From assembly GCF_036013935.1 (NCBI RefSeq), contig NZ_CP107902.1, forward strand, positions 434,001 to 498,000: 64,000 nucleotides of DNA, written 5' to 3'. The stretch is from Streptomyces sp. NBC_00461 (lineage in GTDB: Bacteria > Actinomycetota > Actinomycetes > Streptomycetales > Streptomycetaceae). Under the pieces are notes generated by a model. That model saw only the letters and a program-made list of their open reading frames with translations. It was not told the origin of the DNA and ran no database searches. Shown here piece by piece: positions 25,477 through 33,639 of this stretch. A program made the position numbers and the translations under genes. The number at the start of each line of letters is the position of its first letter. The first letter of the stretch is position 1.

Positions 25477-27822
25477 TTGTCCGAACCGATCGGTCGCCGC
25501 AGAGTGCTGGCCGGCCTGGCCGCCATGACGGTTGCCGCAGCCGTCTCCCCCACCCTGGCGACCCCCGCACACGCCGCCGCCTCCTCCCCCCAGCCGCTGC
25601 CGCTCCTTCCGCTGCGGATCCCCAAGTCGGACCTGGGCATCGAGCAGCAGTCCGACGAGAAGATCAAGTGGCTGCAGGACGCCAAACTCGGCATGTTCAT
25701 CCACTGGGGCGTGTACTCCGGCCCGGCCAAGGGCGAGTGGTACATGGAGAACTCCGCCGTCACGCCGGAGAACTACCGGAAGTACTTCACCGACTCGACC
25801 GGCGACCAGTTCACGGCGAGCGCCTACAAACCCGCCGACTGGGCCCAGTTGGCCAAGGACATGGGCGCGAAGTACACGGTCCTGACGACGCGTCACCACG
25901 AGGGTTTCGCCCTGTGGCCGTCCACCCACCCGAACGCCTTCCACGCCGGTCTGGCCCCGATGCGACGGGACCTGGTCGGCGAGTACGTCACGGCCGTACG
26001 CGACGCCGGGCTCAAGGTCGGTCTCTACTACTCCCCCATGAGCTGGCGCTATCCCGGCTACTACGACGTCACCGGCACCAACTGCCTGACCAACACATGG
26101 GGTTACACCACCGATCCAGCGCACAAGGAGAACGCGCGGATCATGAAGAACGAGGTCTACCAGCAGATCAAGGAGCTGATGACCCAGTACGGCAAGATCG
26201 ACGACATCTACTTCGACGGCGGCTGGCTGGGCCAGCACGGCTCCGACTCGGACTCCGCCTTCTTCTGGGAGCCCGGCAAGCTCCGCGACAGCGCCAACCA
26301 GTGGGCGGTGGACGCCGCCTACAGCGAGACCGACTCCGCCACCGGCAAGGCCCTCGGTGTGATGGGTGTGGTGCGTAAGCACCAGCCCGACATCGTGGTC
26401 AACCCCCGCTCCGGCTGGATGGGCGACTACCTCAGCGAGGAAGGCGGCTCGATCCCCACCGGCGCGATACGCAACGGGCGGCTGGCGGAGAAGAACTTCA
26501 CCATCTGCGGAACCTGGGGCTACAAGGCCGGCGCACCCGTGATGGGCTTCGGCAACATCATGAACATCCTGGTCAACTCCTGGGTGCGCAACATGACCGT
26601 CCTCCTCAACGTCGGCCCCGACCGCACCGGCACGGTCCCCGCCGACCAGGCCGCCGTGGTGCGCAGGGTCGGCTCCTTCCTGTCCACCTGCGGCCAGGCC
26701 GTCTACGGCACGCGCGGCGGACCGTGGGAACCGCTGGACGGCAAGTACGGCTACACGTACAAGGACAACACCTTCTACATCCACCTGCTGCCCGGCTACA
26801 GCGGCACATCGTTCACCACCCCGTCCACCGGAGACGCCAAGGTCACCCGCGTCTTCGACGTCGCCACGGGCGGCGACCTGCCGTTCACCACCGGCGCGGA
26901 CGGCAGCGTGACGGTCACCGGCATCAACCGCACCCGCATCCCCGAGGACAGCATCGTCGGCGTCACGCTGGACCGCTCCGTGCAGCCGGCCGACATCGCC
27001 GCCGGCAGGACGGCCACGGCCAGCAGCGAGGAAACCTCCAAGGGCAACACCGCCGCCAAGGCCGTCGACGGCTCCACCACCACGCGCTGGTCCGCGAACA
27101 ACGGCAACACGGGCAACTGGCTGAAGGTCGACCTGGGCTCGGAGAAGTCGCTGACCGGCACCCGTATCGCCTGGGAGTCTCCGGACACCAACTACCGCTA
27201 CCGGATCGAGGGTTCCACCGACAACAGCACCTGGACCACGCTCGCCGACCTGACCGCCACCACCGGCACCCGCCAGGTGCAGGTGTCCGTGTTCCGCGCG
27301 CAGGCACGCTATGTGCGGGTGACCGTCACCGGGCTTCCCAGCGGCGTCTGGGCCTCGATCCGCAACCTGGAGGTCTACGACCGGCCGTTCAGCGGGGACA
27401 TCGGCACCTTCCGGCTGGTGAACCGCAAGAGCGGCAAGGTACTGGACGTCAGCGGTGCCTCGACCGTCGACGGGGGCGCCGTCATCCAGTGGCCGTCGAG
27501 CGGCGGTACCAACCAGCAGTGGAAGCTGCTGCCCAACGCCGACGGCTCACTCCAGTTGTCCAACGTCCGTAGCGGCAAGGTCCTTCAAAGCCCGGGGGGC
27601 TCCGCCCAGGGCGACGGACTGAACCAGTGGACCGCCGACGGCGGCGACAACCAGTCGTGGAAGCTGGTCCCTTCCTCGACCAACGGCTACCACCAGCTCG
27701 TCAACGTCCGCACCGGCTGGTGCGCCGACGTCAAGGACGCCTCCACCGCGGACGGCGCCGCCGTCATCCAGTGGCCCGCCACCGGCGGCTCCAACCAGGA
27801 CTGGCAGATCCTCGCGCTGTAG
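25477..27822 (+). CDS. Secreted alpha-L-fucosidase (GH29) with F5/8C and ricin-type modules
   Basis: The 781-residue protein begins with a twin-arginine signal (SEPIGRRRVLAGLAAMTVAA), so it is probably exported folded by Tat. The GH29 barrel (about 50-400) has LGMFIHWGVYSG, TTRHHEGFALW and the nucleophile D247 in IDDIYFDGGW. A beta-sandwich follows, then a discoidin/F5-8C (CBM32-like) module (about 505-640) and a ricin-type trefoil (650-781) with three NQ-W repeats. It should remove terminal fucose from plant or animal glycans. The TTG at 25477 has AGGAG six bases upstream; upstream ATG readings have no signal peptide context. Confidence 0.88.
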   Translation: MSEPIGRRRVLAGLAAMTVAAAVSPTLATPAHAAASSPQPLPLLPLRIPKSDLGIEQQSDEKIKWLQDAKLGMFIHWGVYSGPAKGEWYMENSAVTPENYRKYFTDSTGDQFTASAYKPADWAQLAKDMGAKYTVLTTRHHEGFALWPSTHPNAFHAGLAPMRRDLVGEYVTAVRDAGLKVGLYYSPMSWRYPGYYDVTGTNCLTNTWGYTTDPAHKENARIMKNEVYQQIKELMTQYGKIDDIYFDGGWLGQHGSDSDSAFFWEPGKLRDSANQWAVDAAYSETDSATGKALGVMGVVRKHQPDIVVNPRSGWMGDYLSEEGGSIPTGAIRNGRLAEKNFTICGTWGYKAGAPVMGFGNIMNILVNSWVRNMTVLLNVGPDRTGTVPADQAAVVRRVGSFLSTCGQAVYGTRGGPWEPLDGKYGYTYKDNTFYIHLLPGYSGTSFTTPSTGDAKVTRVFDVATGGDLPFTTGADGSVTVTGINRTRIPEDSIVGVTLDRSVQPADIAAGRTATASSEETSKGNTAAKAVDGSTTTRWSANNGNTGNWLKVDLGSEKSLTGTRIAWESPDTNYRYRIEGSTDNSTWTTLADLTATTGTRQVQVSVFRAQARYVRVTVTGLPSGVWASIRNLEVYDRPFSGDIGTFRLVNRKSGKVLDVSGASTVDGGAVIQWPSSGGTNQQWKLLPNADGSLQLSNVRSGKVLQSPGGSAQGDGLNQWTADGGDNQSWKLVPSSTNGYHQLVNVRTGWCADVKDASTADGAAVIQWPATGGSNQDWQILAL

Positions 27823-27848
27823 CTGTAGCTGTTGCGGCGCAGGTGAGG

Positions 27849-27884
27849 GGGGTGAGGTGCAGGGACGCCCCGATCCCTCACCCC
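27849..27884 (+). terminator. Hairpin terminator of the fucosidase gene
   Basis: GGGGTGAGG (27849-27857) pairs with CCTCACCCC (27876-27884) across an 18-base loop, followed by TTT. It starts 27 bp after the fucosidase stop. Confidence 0.7.
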
Positions 27885-28019
27885 TTTCCCGGCGAGCATC
27901 GCAGGGGTGCCGGCCTCAGCGACTCGCACCGGCCCGGCTGCCGCGGTCGCCGGGACATTCGTCCCGGCAGAGGCTGCTCGGCCGCCGCCTCCACGGCAAA
28001 GGCACGTCCGGGGCGGCGT

Positions 28020-30743
28020 TCAGATCGACAGTTTCCTGTTGTCGGCCCGCGAAAGGGAACGCCGAGTGAGCTGCGGGACCTTGCCCACGGCCTGACTGAA
28101 CGGCTTCTGGCTTTCCGAGAGCTCCAGCCAATCGCTGAGCCTCTGCCAGGTCGCGGCGTATCGCACGGCGATCTTCCGGACCGCCTTCGCGTTGAGCCAG
28201 GTCAGGCCGTCCGCCGCGGCGTCCCGGAGGACCCTTTGGCCTGCCTGGCTGTTTGAATACGGGGTGTCGCTCCAGAAAGGTGCCTCCAGGTCGAGTTCCT
28301 GGCGAGTGATCCCCGGCTCCATGTAGCGCCTGAGGTCCTTGAGTCGTTGGTCTATTCGTCGGTGGCTCAGGTCATGACGGTTCGCCGTCGGGTCCTTGTG
28401 CAGCCCCATCTTGGGCGGAAAGCCCGGAGTGGAGGACGAAGCCGCGTGGCAGTTGGTCTCGATCTGGTGGATGAGATCCACGCGATCCTGCCAGTTGTAT
28501 TTGCGGTCGACGTCCACGATCTCATGAACCGACTCCCAGGCCTCGCTCTCCGCCCGAAGCCACGAAGCCGCCGTGTGGATATCGACCCCGGCTCTCTCGC
28601 TCCGTGCCTGCCAGACCTGTTCCATGACCTTGGCGACCGCTTCGAGGAGTCGGTAGTCGTACTCTCTGAGCTGCTCGTCCGCAAAGTTGTCCGCAGGGGG
28701 CGGCAGGGAGAACTCCGGGCTGGGGTAAGCGGTACGGATGAAGTCGCGGAATATCTCCTCGTTCTTCCAGAGCGCCCTGAGGTCGATGTCCTCCTGTGTC
28801 ATCCAGGCCCGCTCCACCATTGCGAAGGATCTCCTGGGGATGAGCACCGCCTCCTCCAGGTGGTCGATGGCGTGTCTGGCGAAGTCGCTCCTCGGGTTCG
28901 CCCTCTCTCCTTCCGGAGGCGATTCGGCGTGCATGCCTATGGCGCACACACATGCGGCGTTGTAGTGGGCCAGCCAGTCCCGGTGAAAAGTCGGCCATCT
29001 TCGCGCCCAGGTGAGTCTGCGTTCCAGAAACCGGATGTCCAGAGCGCTCCAGGAAATACGGCTTCTCCATCGCCAGGCGTACCGTTGCCGCCACTTGTAC
29101 GGCGGCTCCTGCGTGTTGTATTCCCAGCTGGCCCACGCCAGCCGCAATGGCGCCCACACTCCTCGGTTCGTGAGGAACGCGCCACGAGTGACGGCTTGTT
29201 GAGCGCCGCGGAAGGTCTGGACGTATGCGGCGGGCCAGAGGAAGCGCGTCCAACTCCACAGCGCGGTCGGCCAGTAGAGCAGAAGGCGAGCCCACATGTC
29301 ATCTGAGGCAAGGCGATTCGTCTCCTGGAGGGAGGCCCTCTGGAACACCAGCCGGATGCTCCGCTCCTCCTCCCCGTGGCAGTGGTCGCGGGCACCGCTC
29401 CTCTTCTTCTTCTGGAGAATCCTCCGCAACGCGCGCTTGGTCTCTTCAGGCGCCTTTCCGTCTACCCGCGTGCCGTCCAGTCCGACGGCAGTCGGCCAGT
29501 AGCGCTCCACGAGAATCGGGATGAGTTCCTCATGGATCCGACTGCTCTGCGCGCCCTCTCGTCTGTACCACTGTTCCGCCGTCACCTCCGCCGTGCCGAG
29601 GATGATCGAGTTCCTGTAGCGGAGACCGAGGACCTCGCGGTACCGGCGAGGGTGCCGGAGGTACCGGAGCCGGCGCCAGTGAGGGCTCCAGCGGCTCTGC
29701 CACAGACGCTTCTGGTAGGCGCGCGCGGTCTGCCCGTCGAGGGTGAGAGCCCGCTGGGTGGTGTTGAGCGCGTCGACGTACAACCCCATCTTCTCCTGCA
29801 TCTCGGCCAGTTCGGCTCGCAGATAGGGATTCGTCGGATCCAGCTGTACGGCCTTGAAATACTGTTCCAACGCCTCGTGATGCCGTCCAGCGCGACCGAG
29901 TTCGGTCGCCTCCTGGTAGGCCTGGTACAGCTCCGGCCTGAGCTCTCCGCCCCACCAGTGGCTCCAGGGAGGGAGTCTCCCGGCGCGGGTGACGGGCAGC
30001 AGCGTGCTCACGATCCAGATGCTCGCCTTGCCGATCACCTCGTCCCAGTCCCGCCCCCATACGGTCAAGGCGCGCGAACCACCGAACAGGAACGCGGTGA
30101 CGGTGATCGTCATGCCGTACTGGTCGGGCACGGCATCTCGGGACTGGAGGATCCCGCTCACCCGGTAGGCCAGTTTCGGACGAAGGCGGCTCAGCACCTT
30201 GGGCAGGACGCTGCCCAGCTTGTGCGGGTCGAGTTCGACATCGCCGAGCAGCTCCAGGAAGCCCTCCACCGGAGCCTGCGCGGGCAGGGTCGTCGGCGGG
30301 TACATGCTGCTCTCGGACAGGCAGCGGCGCAGTTTCGCGGTGAGGTCGGTGTCGGACGGTTTCACGGTTCCCGGCCGGGTGGCGTCCTCGAGCTGCTGCA
30401 CGTCGACCGGACCCGGTCTGAAGGCCAGCCAGGCACGGGTCGCCCGCCACCACACGTACAGGAGCAGGAGCAGGGCCACGATGAAGGCCGCACGGGCACC
30501 GAGGGAGGCGCCCCGATCGCCGACCCGGAAGGCCGTTCCGAGGCCGCCGAAGACCCTCCCCAAGAAGCCCACGAACCCTACGTATCCTTCGTCCCGCCAG
30601 GCGGGCCGCCTGCCTCCCGCCCACCACAGTGCAGCGACCAACGCGCCGAAACTGATCGCGGTCCACACCCACCAGGCGATGAATCGGGGACCGGGAAGCG
30701 GCGCCGTCAGGCTGCGTTCGGCTTCACCTTGGTGGTTGAACAT
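28020..30743 (-). CDS. Large membrane protein with TPR segment, function unknown
   Basis: The 907-residue protein has two hydrophobic segments near its N-terminus (FIAWWVWTAISFGALVAALW and AAFIVALLLLLYVWWRA) and then a long, Arg/Trp-rich cytoplasmic region. Residues about 285-350 form two to three TPR-like repeats (ATELGRAGRHHEALEQYFKA, AVQLDPTNPYLRAELAE, LYVDALNTTQRALTLDG). No enzymatic motif was recognised. Codon use is less GC3-biased than in its neighbours, which hints at transfer or a fast-evolving protein. GGAG lies six bases before the ATG at 30743. It could be an accessory or defence-type protein, but nothing in the sequence proves it. Confidence 0.75.
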   Translation of the reverse strand: MFNHQGEAERSLTAPLPGPRFIAWWVWTAISFGALVAALWWAGGRRPAWRDEGYVGFVGFLGRVFGGLGTAFRVGDRGASLGARAAFIVALLLLLYVWWRATRAWLAFRPGPVDVQQLEDATRPGTVKPSDTDLTAKLRRCLSESSMYPPTTLPAQAPVEGFLELLGDVELDPHKLGSVLPKVLSRLRPKLAYRVSGILQSRDAVPDQYGMTITVTAFLFGGSRALTVWGRDWDEVIGKASIWIVSTLLPVTRAGRLPPWSHWWGGELRPELYQAYQEATELGRAGRHHEALEQYFKAVQLDPTNPYLRAELAEMQEKMGLYVDALNTTQRALTLDGQTARAYQKRLWQSRWSPHWRRLRYLRHPRRYREVLGLRYRNSIILGTAEVTAEQWYRREGAQSSRIHEELIPILVERYWPTAVGLDGTRVDGKAPEETKRALRRILQKKKRSGARDHCHGEEERSIRLVFQRASLQETNRLASDDMWARLLLYWPTALWSWTRFLWPAAYVQTFRGAQQAVTRGAFLTNRGVWAPLRLAWASWEYNTQEPPYKWRQRYAWRWRSRISWSALDIRFLERRLTWARRWPTFHRDWLAHYNAACVCAIGMHAESPPEGERANPRSDFARHAIDHLEEAVLIPRRSFAMVERAWMTQEDIDLRALWKNEEIFRDFIRTAYPSPEFSLPPPADNFADEQLREYDYRLLEAVAKVMEQVWQARSERAGVDIHTAASWLRAESEAWESVHEIVDVDRKYNWQDRVDLIHQIETNCHAASSSTPGFPPKMGLHKDPTANRHDLSHRRIDQRLKDLRRYMEPGITRQELDLEAPFWSDTPYSNSQAGQRVLRDAAADGLTWLNAKAVRKIAVRYAATWQRLSDWLELSESQKPFSQAVGKVPQLTRRSLSRADNRKLSI

Positions 30744-31034
30744 GGCCGTCTCCGGCGGGGGGAGGGACGCCGACGAGGGGTGGGTCGCACCTCTGCGCGC
30801 CCTGCTGCTCGTCTCAGCACCACGTTACGCTGGAAGGGTGTAGTAGACAGAACAACCACCTGTCCCAGAACAACCATCTGTCGCCTGATCCGCCACCCGA
30901 CCAACGTCGCCCGTCGATGTACCCCGCGGCTGCATACTCCTGGTGGGGTTCCGTACCTTCGACACGCACAGGACGCCGGCTCGCCCTGGCCGCGATTCCG
31001 CTCCCGTTCCCTGCTCCGCAGGTGTCCGATTCCT
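30744..31034. promoter_or_regulatory. Upstream region of the TPR protein with an 18-bp tandem repeat
   Basis: Two abutting 18-bp copies of AGAACAACCAYCTGTCSC (30849-30866 and 30867-30884) differ at only two positions. They lie about 105 bp upstream of the leftward TPR gene, next to an AT-rich TAGTAGACAG stretch. The layout suggests tandem operator sites overlapping the promoter. The remainder of the gap holds no gene. Confidence 0.5.
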
Positions 31035-31055
31035 CCCCGGCCGAGAGGGCCGGGG
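31035..31055 (-). terminator. Hairpin terminator of the alpha/beta hydrolase gene
   Basis: CCCCGGCC (31035-31042) and GGCCGGGG (31048-31055) form a perfect 8-bp stem with a five-base GAGAG loop, about 50 bp after the hydrolase stop codon. Confidence 0.7.
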
Positions 31056-31106
31056 CATCCTCGGAGGCTTCAGGTGATGGCCGGGTGTGCGCAGAACGTC
31101 CCGATG

Positions 31107-32048
31107 TCAGGTTGACCGAGCGGGTGCTTGCGCCTCGCCTGGGATCGCGGGATCCAGATGTTTCTCCAGAAAGGCGATCTCCGCCGCGACGGCCTCTTCG
31201 TGCGACTCGAGGAACGGGGCGTAGTGACGGCCCGTCAGGTGGACCACTTCGGACCGGGGTGCGTTGCGGGCGGCCCGGACGGCGGGGCCGGGGAGAGCGC
31301 TCTGGTCCTGGTCGCAGACGACGACCAACAGGGGGCACCGGATCCGGGAGGCATGGCGGCCGGGCCGGTACCCGCCGATCCGCAGGGCGATCCGTGCGGC
31401 GACCGTCTGCTCCCAGTTCGTGTGGCGTCGGTCGGGATCGAGGGCCTGGTCGCCGTCCATGGCGTCGAGCGTGGTGAGCGAGGCCACCGCGCCGCGCGGT
31501 CCAGCGGTCGGGACCAGGAGCGGCTGACGCCCGGCGAGGCCCCCGAGCGCGTCCGCAACACCTCGACCGAACAGACGTAGCGCCGCGAGGGGCGTCATGG
31601 AGCGCAGTGCGTGGGGAGCGACCGCGCGGCCGTCGACCAGTGGGGTCTGCGCGATCGCGCAGGCCAGTTCCGGGTGGTCGGCCGCGACGCGGAAGAGGTG
31701 GCCGCCCGCGAGCGAGAAGCCCCAGACCGAGATCCTGTCCGGGTCGACGTCCGGCAGACCGGATGCGTACTCGATCGCGGCGTGCCAGTCGGCGACCTGC
31801 TCGTCGAAACTGACGATCTGGCGCGGCGCTCCCCCGCTCTCCCCGAACCGTCGGTGGTCGAAGGCCAGGACCGCGAAACCGGCGTCGTTGAACCGCGCGG
31901 CGAACTGGTCCGAGGCCGGCTCCTTCGTCACCGAGGTACCGCCGGCCATGATCACGCAGCCGCCGTTGGACCCTGGATAGTGCCAGGCGGCACAAGAGGT
32001 GTCACCGCTGGCGAAGCGTACTTTCTCTCGTTGCTTGAACGCGGGCAC
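31107..32048 (-). CDS. Alpha/beta-fold hydrolase
   Basis: The 313-residue protein starts VPAFKQREKVRF and carries an oxyanion region (GGCVIMAGGTSVTKEP), LAFDHRRFGESGG, the nucleophile elbow VWGFSLAGG (S in GFSLAGG), an acid in LLVVVCDQDQ and a C-terminal histidine in LTGRHYAPF. It is an intracellular DUF1100/dienelactone-hydrolase-like esterase of unknown substrate. The GTG at 32048 is chosen because GGAGG lies five bases upstream; longer readings to 32501 are low-complexity. It is divergent from an Lrp/AsnC-type regulator, which may control it. Confidence 0.85.
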   Translation of the reverse strand: MPAFKQREKVRFASGDTSCAAWHYPGSNGGCVIMAGGTSVTKEPASDQFAARFNDAGFAVLAFDHRRFGESGGAPRQIVSFDEQVADWHAAIEYASGLPDVDPDRISVWGFSLAGGHLFRVAADHPELACAIAQTPLVDGRAVAPHALRSMTPLAALRLFGRGVADALGGLAGRQPLLVPTAGPRGAVASLTTLDAMDGDQALDPDRRHTNWEQTVAARIALRIGGYRPGRHASRIRCPLLVVVCDQDQSALPGPAVRAARNAPRSEVVHLTGRHYAPFLESHEEAVAAEIAFLEKHLDPAIPGEAQAPARST

Positions 32049-32338
32049 ATGGACCTCCGTGGTGAACCGTCGTTGTTGTCGGGTGCTGTGACCGTGGGCC
32101 TGCGGCCTCATGGCGTCGCGGCGCCTGGAGCGCCTGGAGATGCAGGGGCAGCCGGTCAGGCCGGGAACCAGATGTACGGGTCGAGGGTCATCGGTTGCTC
32201 CTTCGTGGCTCGGGTCCGCCGACGTTGCCTCGCGTCCCGGCCGGGACGAGACGGGCCGGGAGGGGCGGGGGCGGGACGGAGTGGATGCCATCCATGCTTG
32301 GGGACCTGTCCCCGACATGAGCCCCGTACGGCGGCGGA

Positions 32339-32359
32339 ATGAGCGAAACTTGCTCTCAT
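32339..32359. promoter_or_regulatory. Imperfect palindrome over the start of the Lrp-type gene
   Basis: ATGAGC, a seven-base AT-rich core and GCTCTCAT form a 21-bp imperfect palindrome (15 of 21 positions symmetric) that ends inside the ATG of the Lrp/AsnC-type regulator. AT-rich-centred palindromes of this size are typical Lrp sites. The 309-bp gap 32049-32357 to the divergent hydrolase holds no other gene. Autoregulation is likely but inferred. Confidence 0.45.
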
Positions 32360-33410
32360 GGCGCGTGCATCGGCGGATTCCGTACTGACTCTCATGGATC
32401 AGCGGCTGGTGGCCGCGCTGCAGTGCGACGGCCGCCTCACCGCGGAGAGGGCGGCCCACGTGCTGGGGCTCAACCCCGCCACCGTGCGTCGCCGCTTGCA
32501 CGCGCTCGGCGCCGACGGCACCGTACGCGTGGTGATCTCACCGGTCGCGCGACCGCGCAACGGGGGCTCGGCCGGGGCCCTGTTCCTCCGCATCCGGGTC
32601 CTGCGGGGAAAGCTCGACACGATCGTGGCCGCGCTCGCGGCGCGCGAGGACATCCCGTTCATCGACGTCACCACCTCGGGTGACGAGATCTTCGCGGTTG
32701 CCCGCACCGAGCCGGGTTCACGCGACCCTTTGGTCTTTCGGCAGTTGCCCTCCACCCAGGCGGTCACGTCCGTGCAAAGTTCCACGATCCTGCACGTCTT
32801 CCGGCTCACCTCCGAGTGGCGTCACCAGGTGCTGACCGCGTCCGAACGTGCGGCGCTGAACCCGGCCGAGCCGGTCATCGCGGCGACGGCTTCCGGTTCT
32901 GCGGGCCCGTACGGCGTCGACACCGATGTCCTGGAGCAGTCCCTCATCGACGCCCTCACCCCCGACGCACGCCTGACCGCGGCGGCCCTGTCCACCCACA
33001 CCGGGCACCCGGAGAGCACGGTGCGCCGCCGCCTCGCCCAACTGACCACCCAGGGCCGCCTGATCACCCAGGTCCTGGTCGATCCGCGCCGCCTCGGGCT
33101 GCCCATCGAGGCCAAACTCCTGCTGCATGTGGCCCCCGACCACCTCGCCGCCGCCGGGCAGGCGCTGGCCGACCACCCCGCGGTGCACGGCGCGTTCGCG
33201 ACATCGGGACCCTCGAACCTGCACGCGGCCGCGTACTTCCCGGACCTGACGGCCCTGTACGGCTTCCTCTCCAGCGACCTCGTCGGCCTGGGCATCACGC
33301 ACGTCGAGACGGCCGTCGTCAGCCGCGCCGTCAAACGCACTCCCCCGCCGGTTCAACGGGTACCAGTCGGCCAGGGCGGGGTGAACCCCGCGTCGACAAG
33401 CTGGAAGTGA
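32358..33410 (+). CDS. Lrp/AsnC-family regulator with two HTH modules
   Basis: The 350-residue protein is about twice the usual Lrp length. It has one HTH plus effector half at the N-terminus (MDQRLVAALQCDGRLTAERA, then NPATVRRRLHALGADG) and a second at about residues 190-250 (LEQSLIDALTPDARLTAAAL, then PESTVRRRLAQLTTQGRL), followed by a RAM-like domain (IEAKLLLHVAPDHLAAAGQA). Such tandem Lrp proteins are common in Streptomyces. It probably senses a small molecule and controls the divergent hydrolase. No ribosome site precedes the ATG; an internal ATG at 32394 is an alternative, or the mRNA is leaderless. Confidence 0.85.
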   Translation: MARASADSVLTLMDQRLVAALQCDGRLTAERAAHVLGLNPATVRRRLHALGADGTVRVVISPVARPRNGGSAGALFLRIRVLRGKLDTIVAALAAREDIPFIDVTTSGDEIFAVARTEPGSRDPLVFRQLPSTQAVTSVQSSTILHVFRLTSEWRHQVLTASERAALNPAEPVIAATASGSAGPYGVDTDVLEQSLIDALTPDARLTAAALSTHTGHPESTVRRRLAQLTTQGRLITQVLVDPRRLGLPIEAKLLLHVAPDHLAAAGQALADHPAVHGAFATSGPSNLHAAAYFPDLTALYGFLSSDLVGLGITHVETAVVSRAVKRTPPPVQRVPVGQGGVNPASTSWK

Positions 33411-33578
33411 CGAACTGACACCTACGGACCGTAGCCCCAACTCATGATCAACATGATCAAAGGGCCGTGCGACGCAGGAACGGCGAGACCGCCGCGCCTC
33501 GTACAAGCCTCGTACAAGGCGCGACGGTCTCGTAGTGCATCGATTCTGTTCTGGGCAAGGTCTGCTTGCAGGCAGTCC

Positions 33579-33639
33579 CTAGGCCCTGTCGTCGTGCATG
33601 GCGTCGCGAGGCAGACGGGAAATTGACGACAGGGCCTAG
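33579..33639. repeat. 15-bp perfect inverted repeat with CTAG ends (terminator or mini-element)
   Basis: CTAGGCCCTGTCGTC (33579-33593) and GACGACAGGGCCTAG (33625-33639) are perfect inverted repeats 31 bases apart. The right arm overlaps the TAG stop of the beta-galactosidase gene. A single near-copy of the left arm (TAGGCCTGTCGTCGTGC) occurs near 62772. The long loop and CTAG ends look more like a MITE or IS end than a terminator, although the position between convergent genes would also suit a two-way terminator. Confidence 0.6.
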
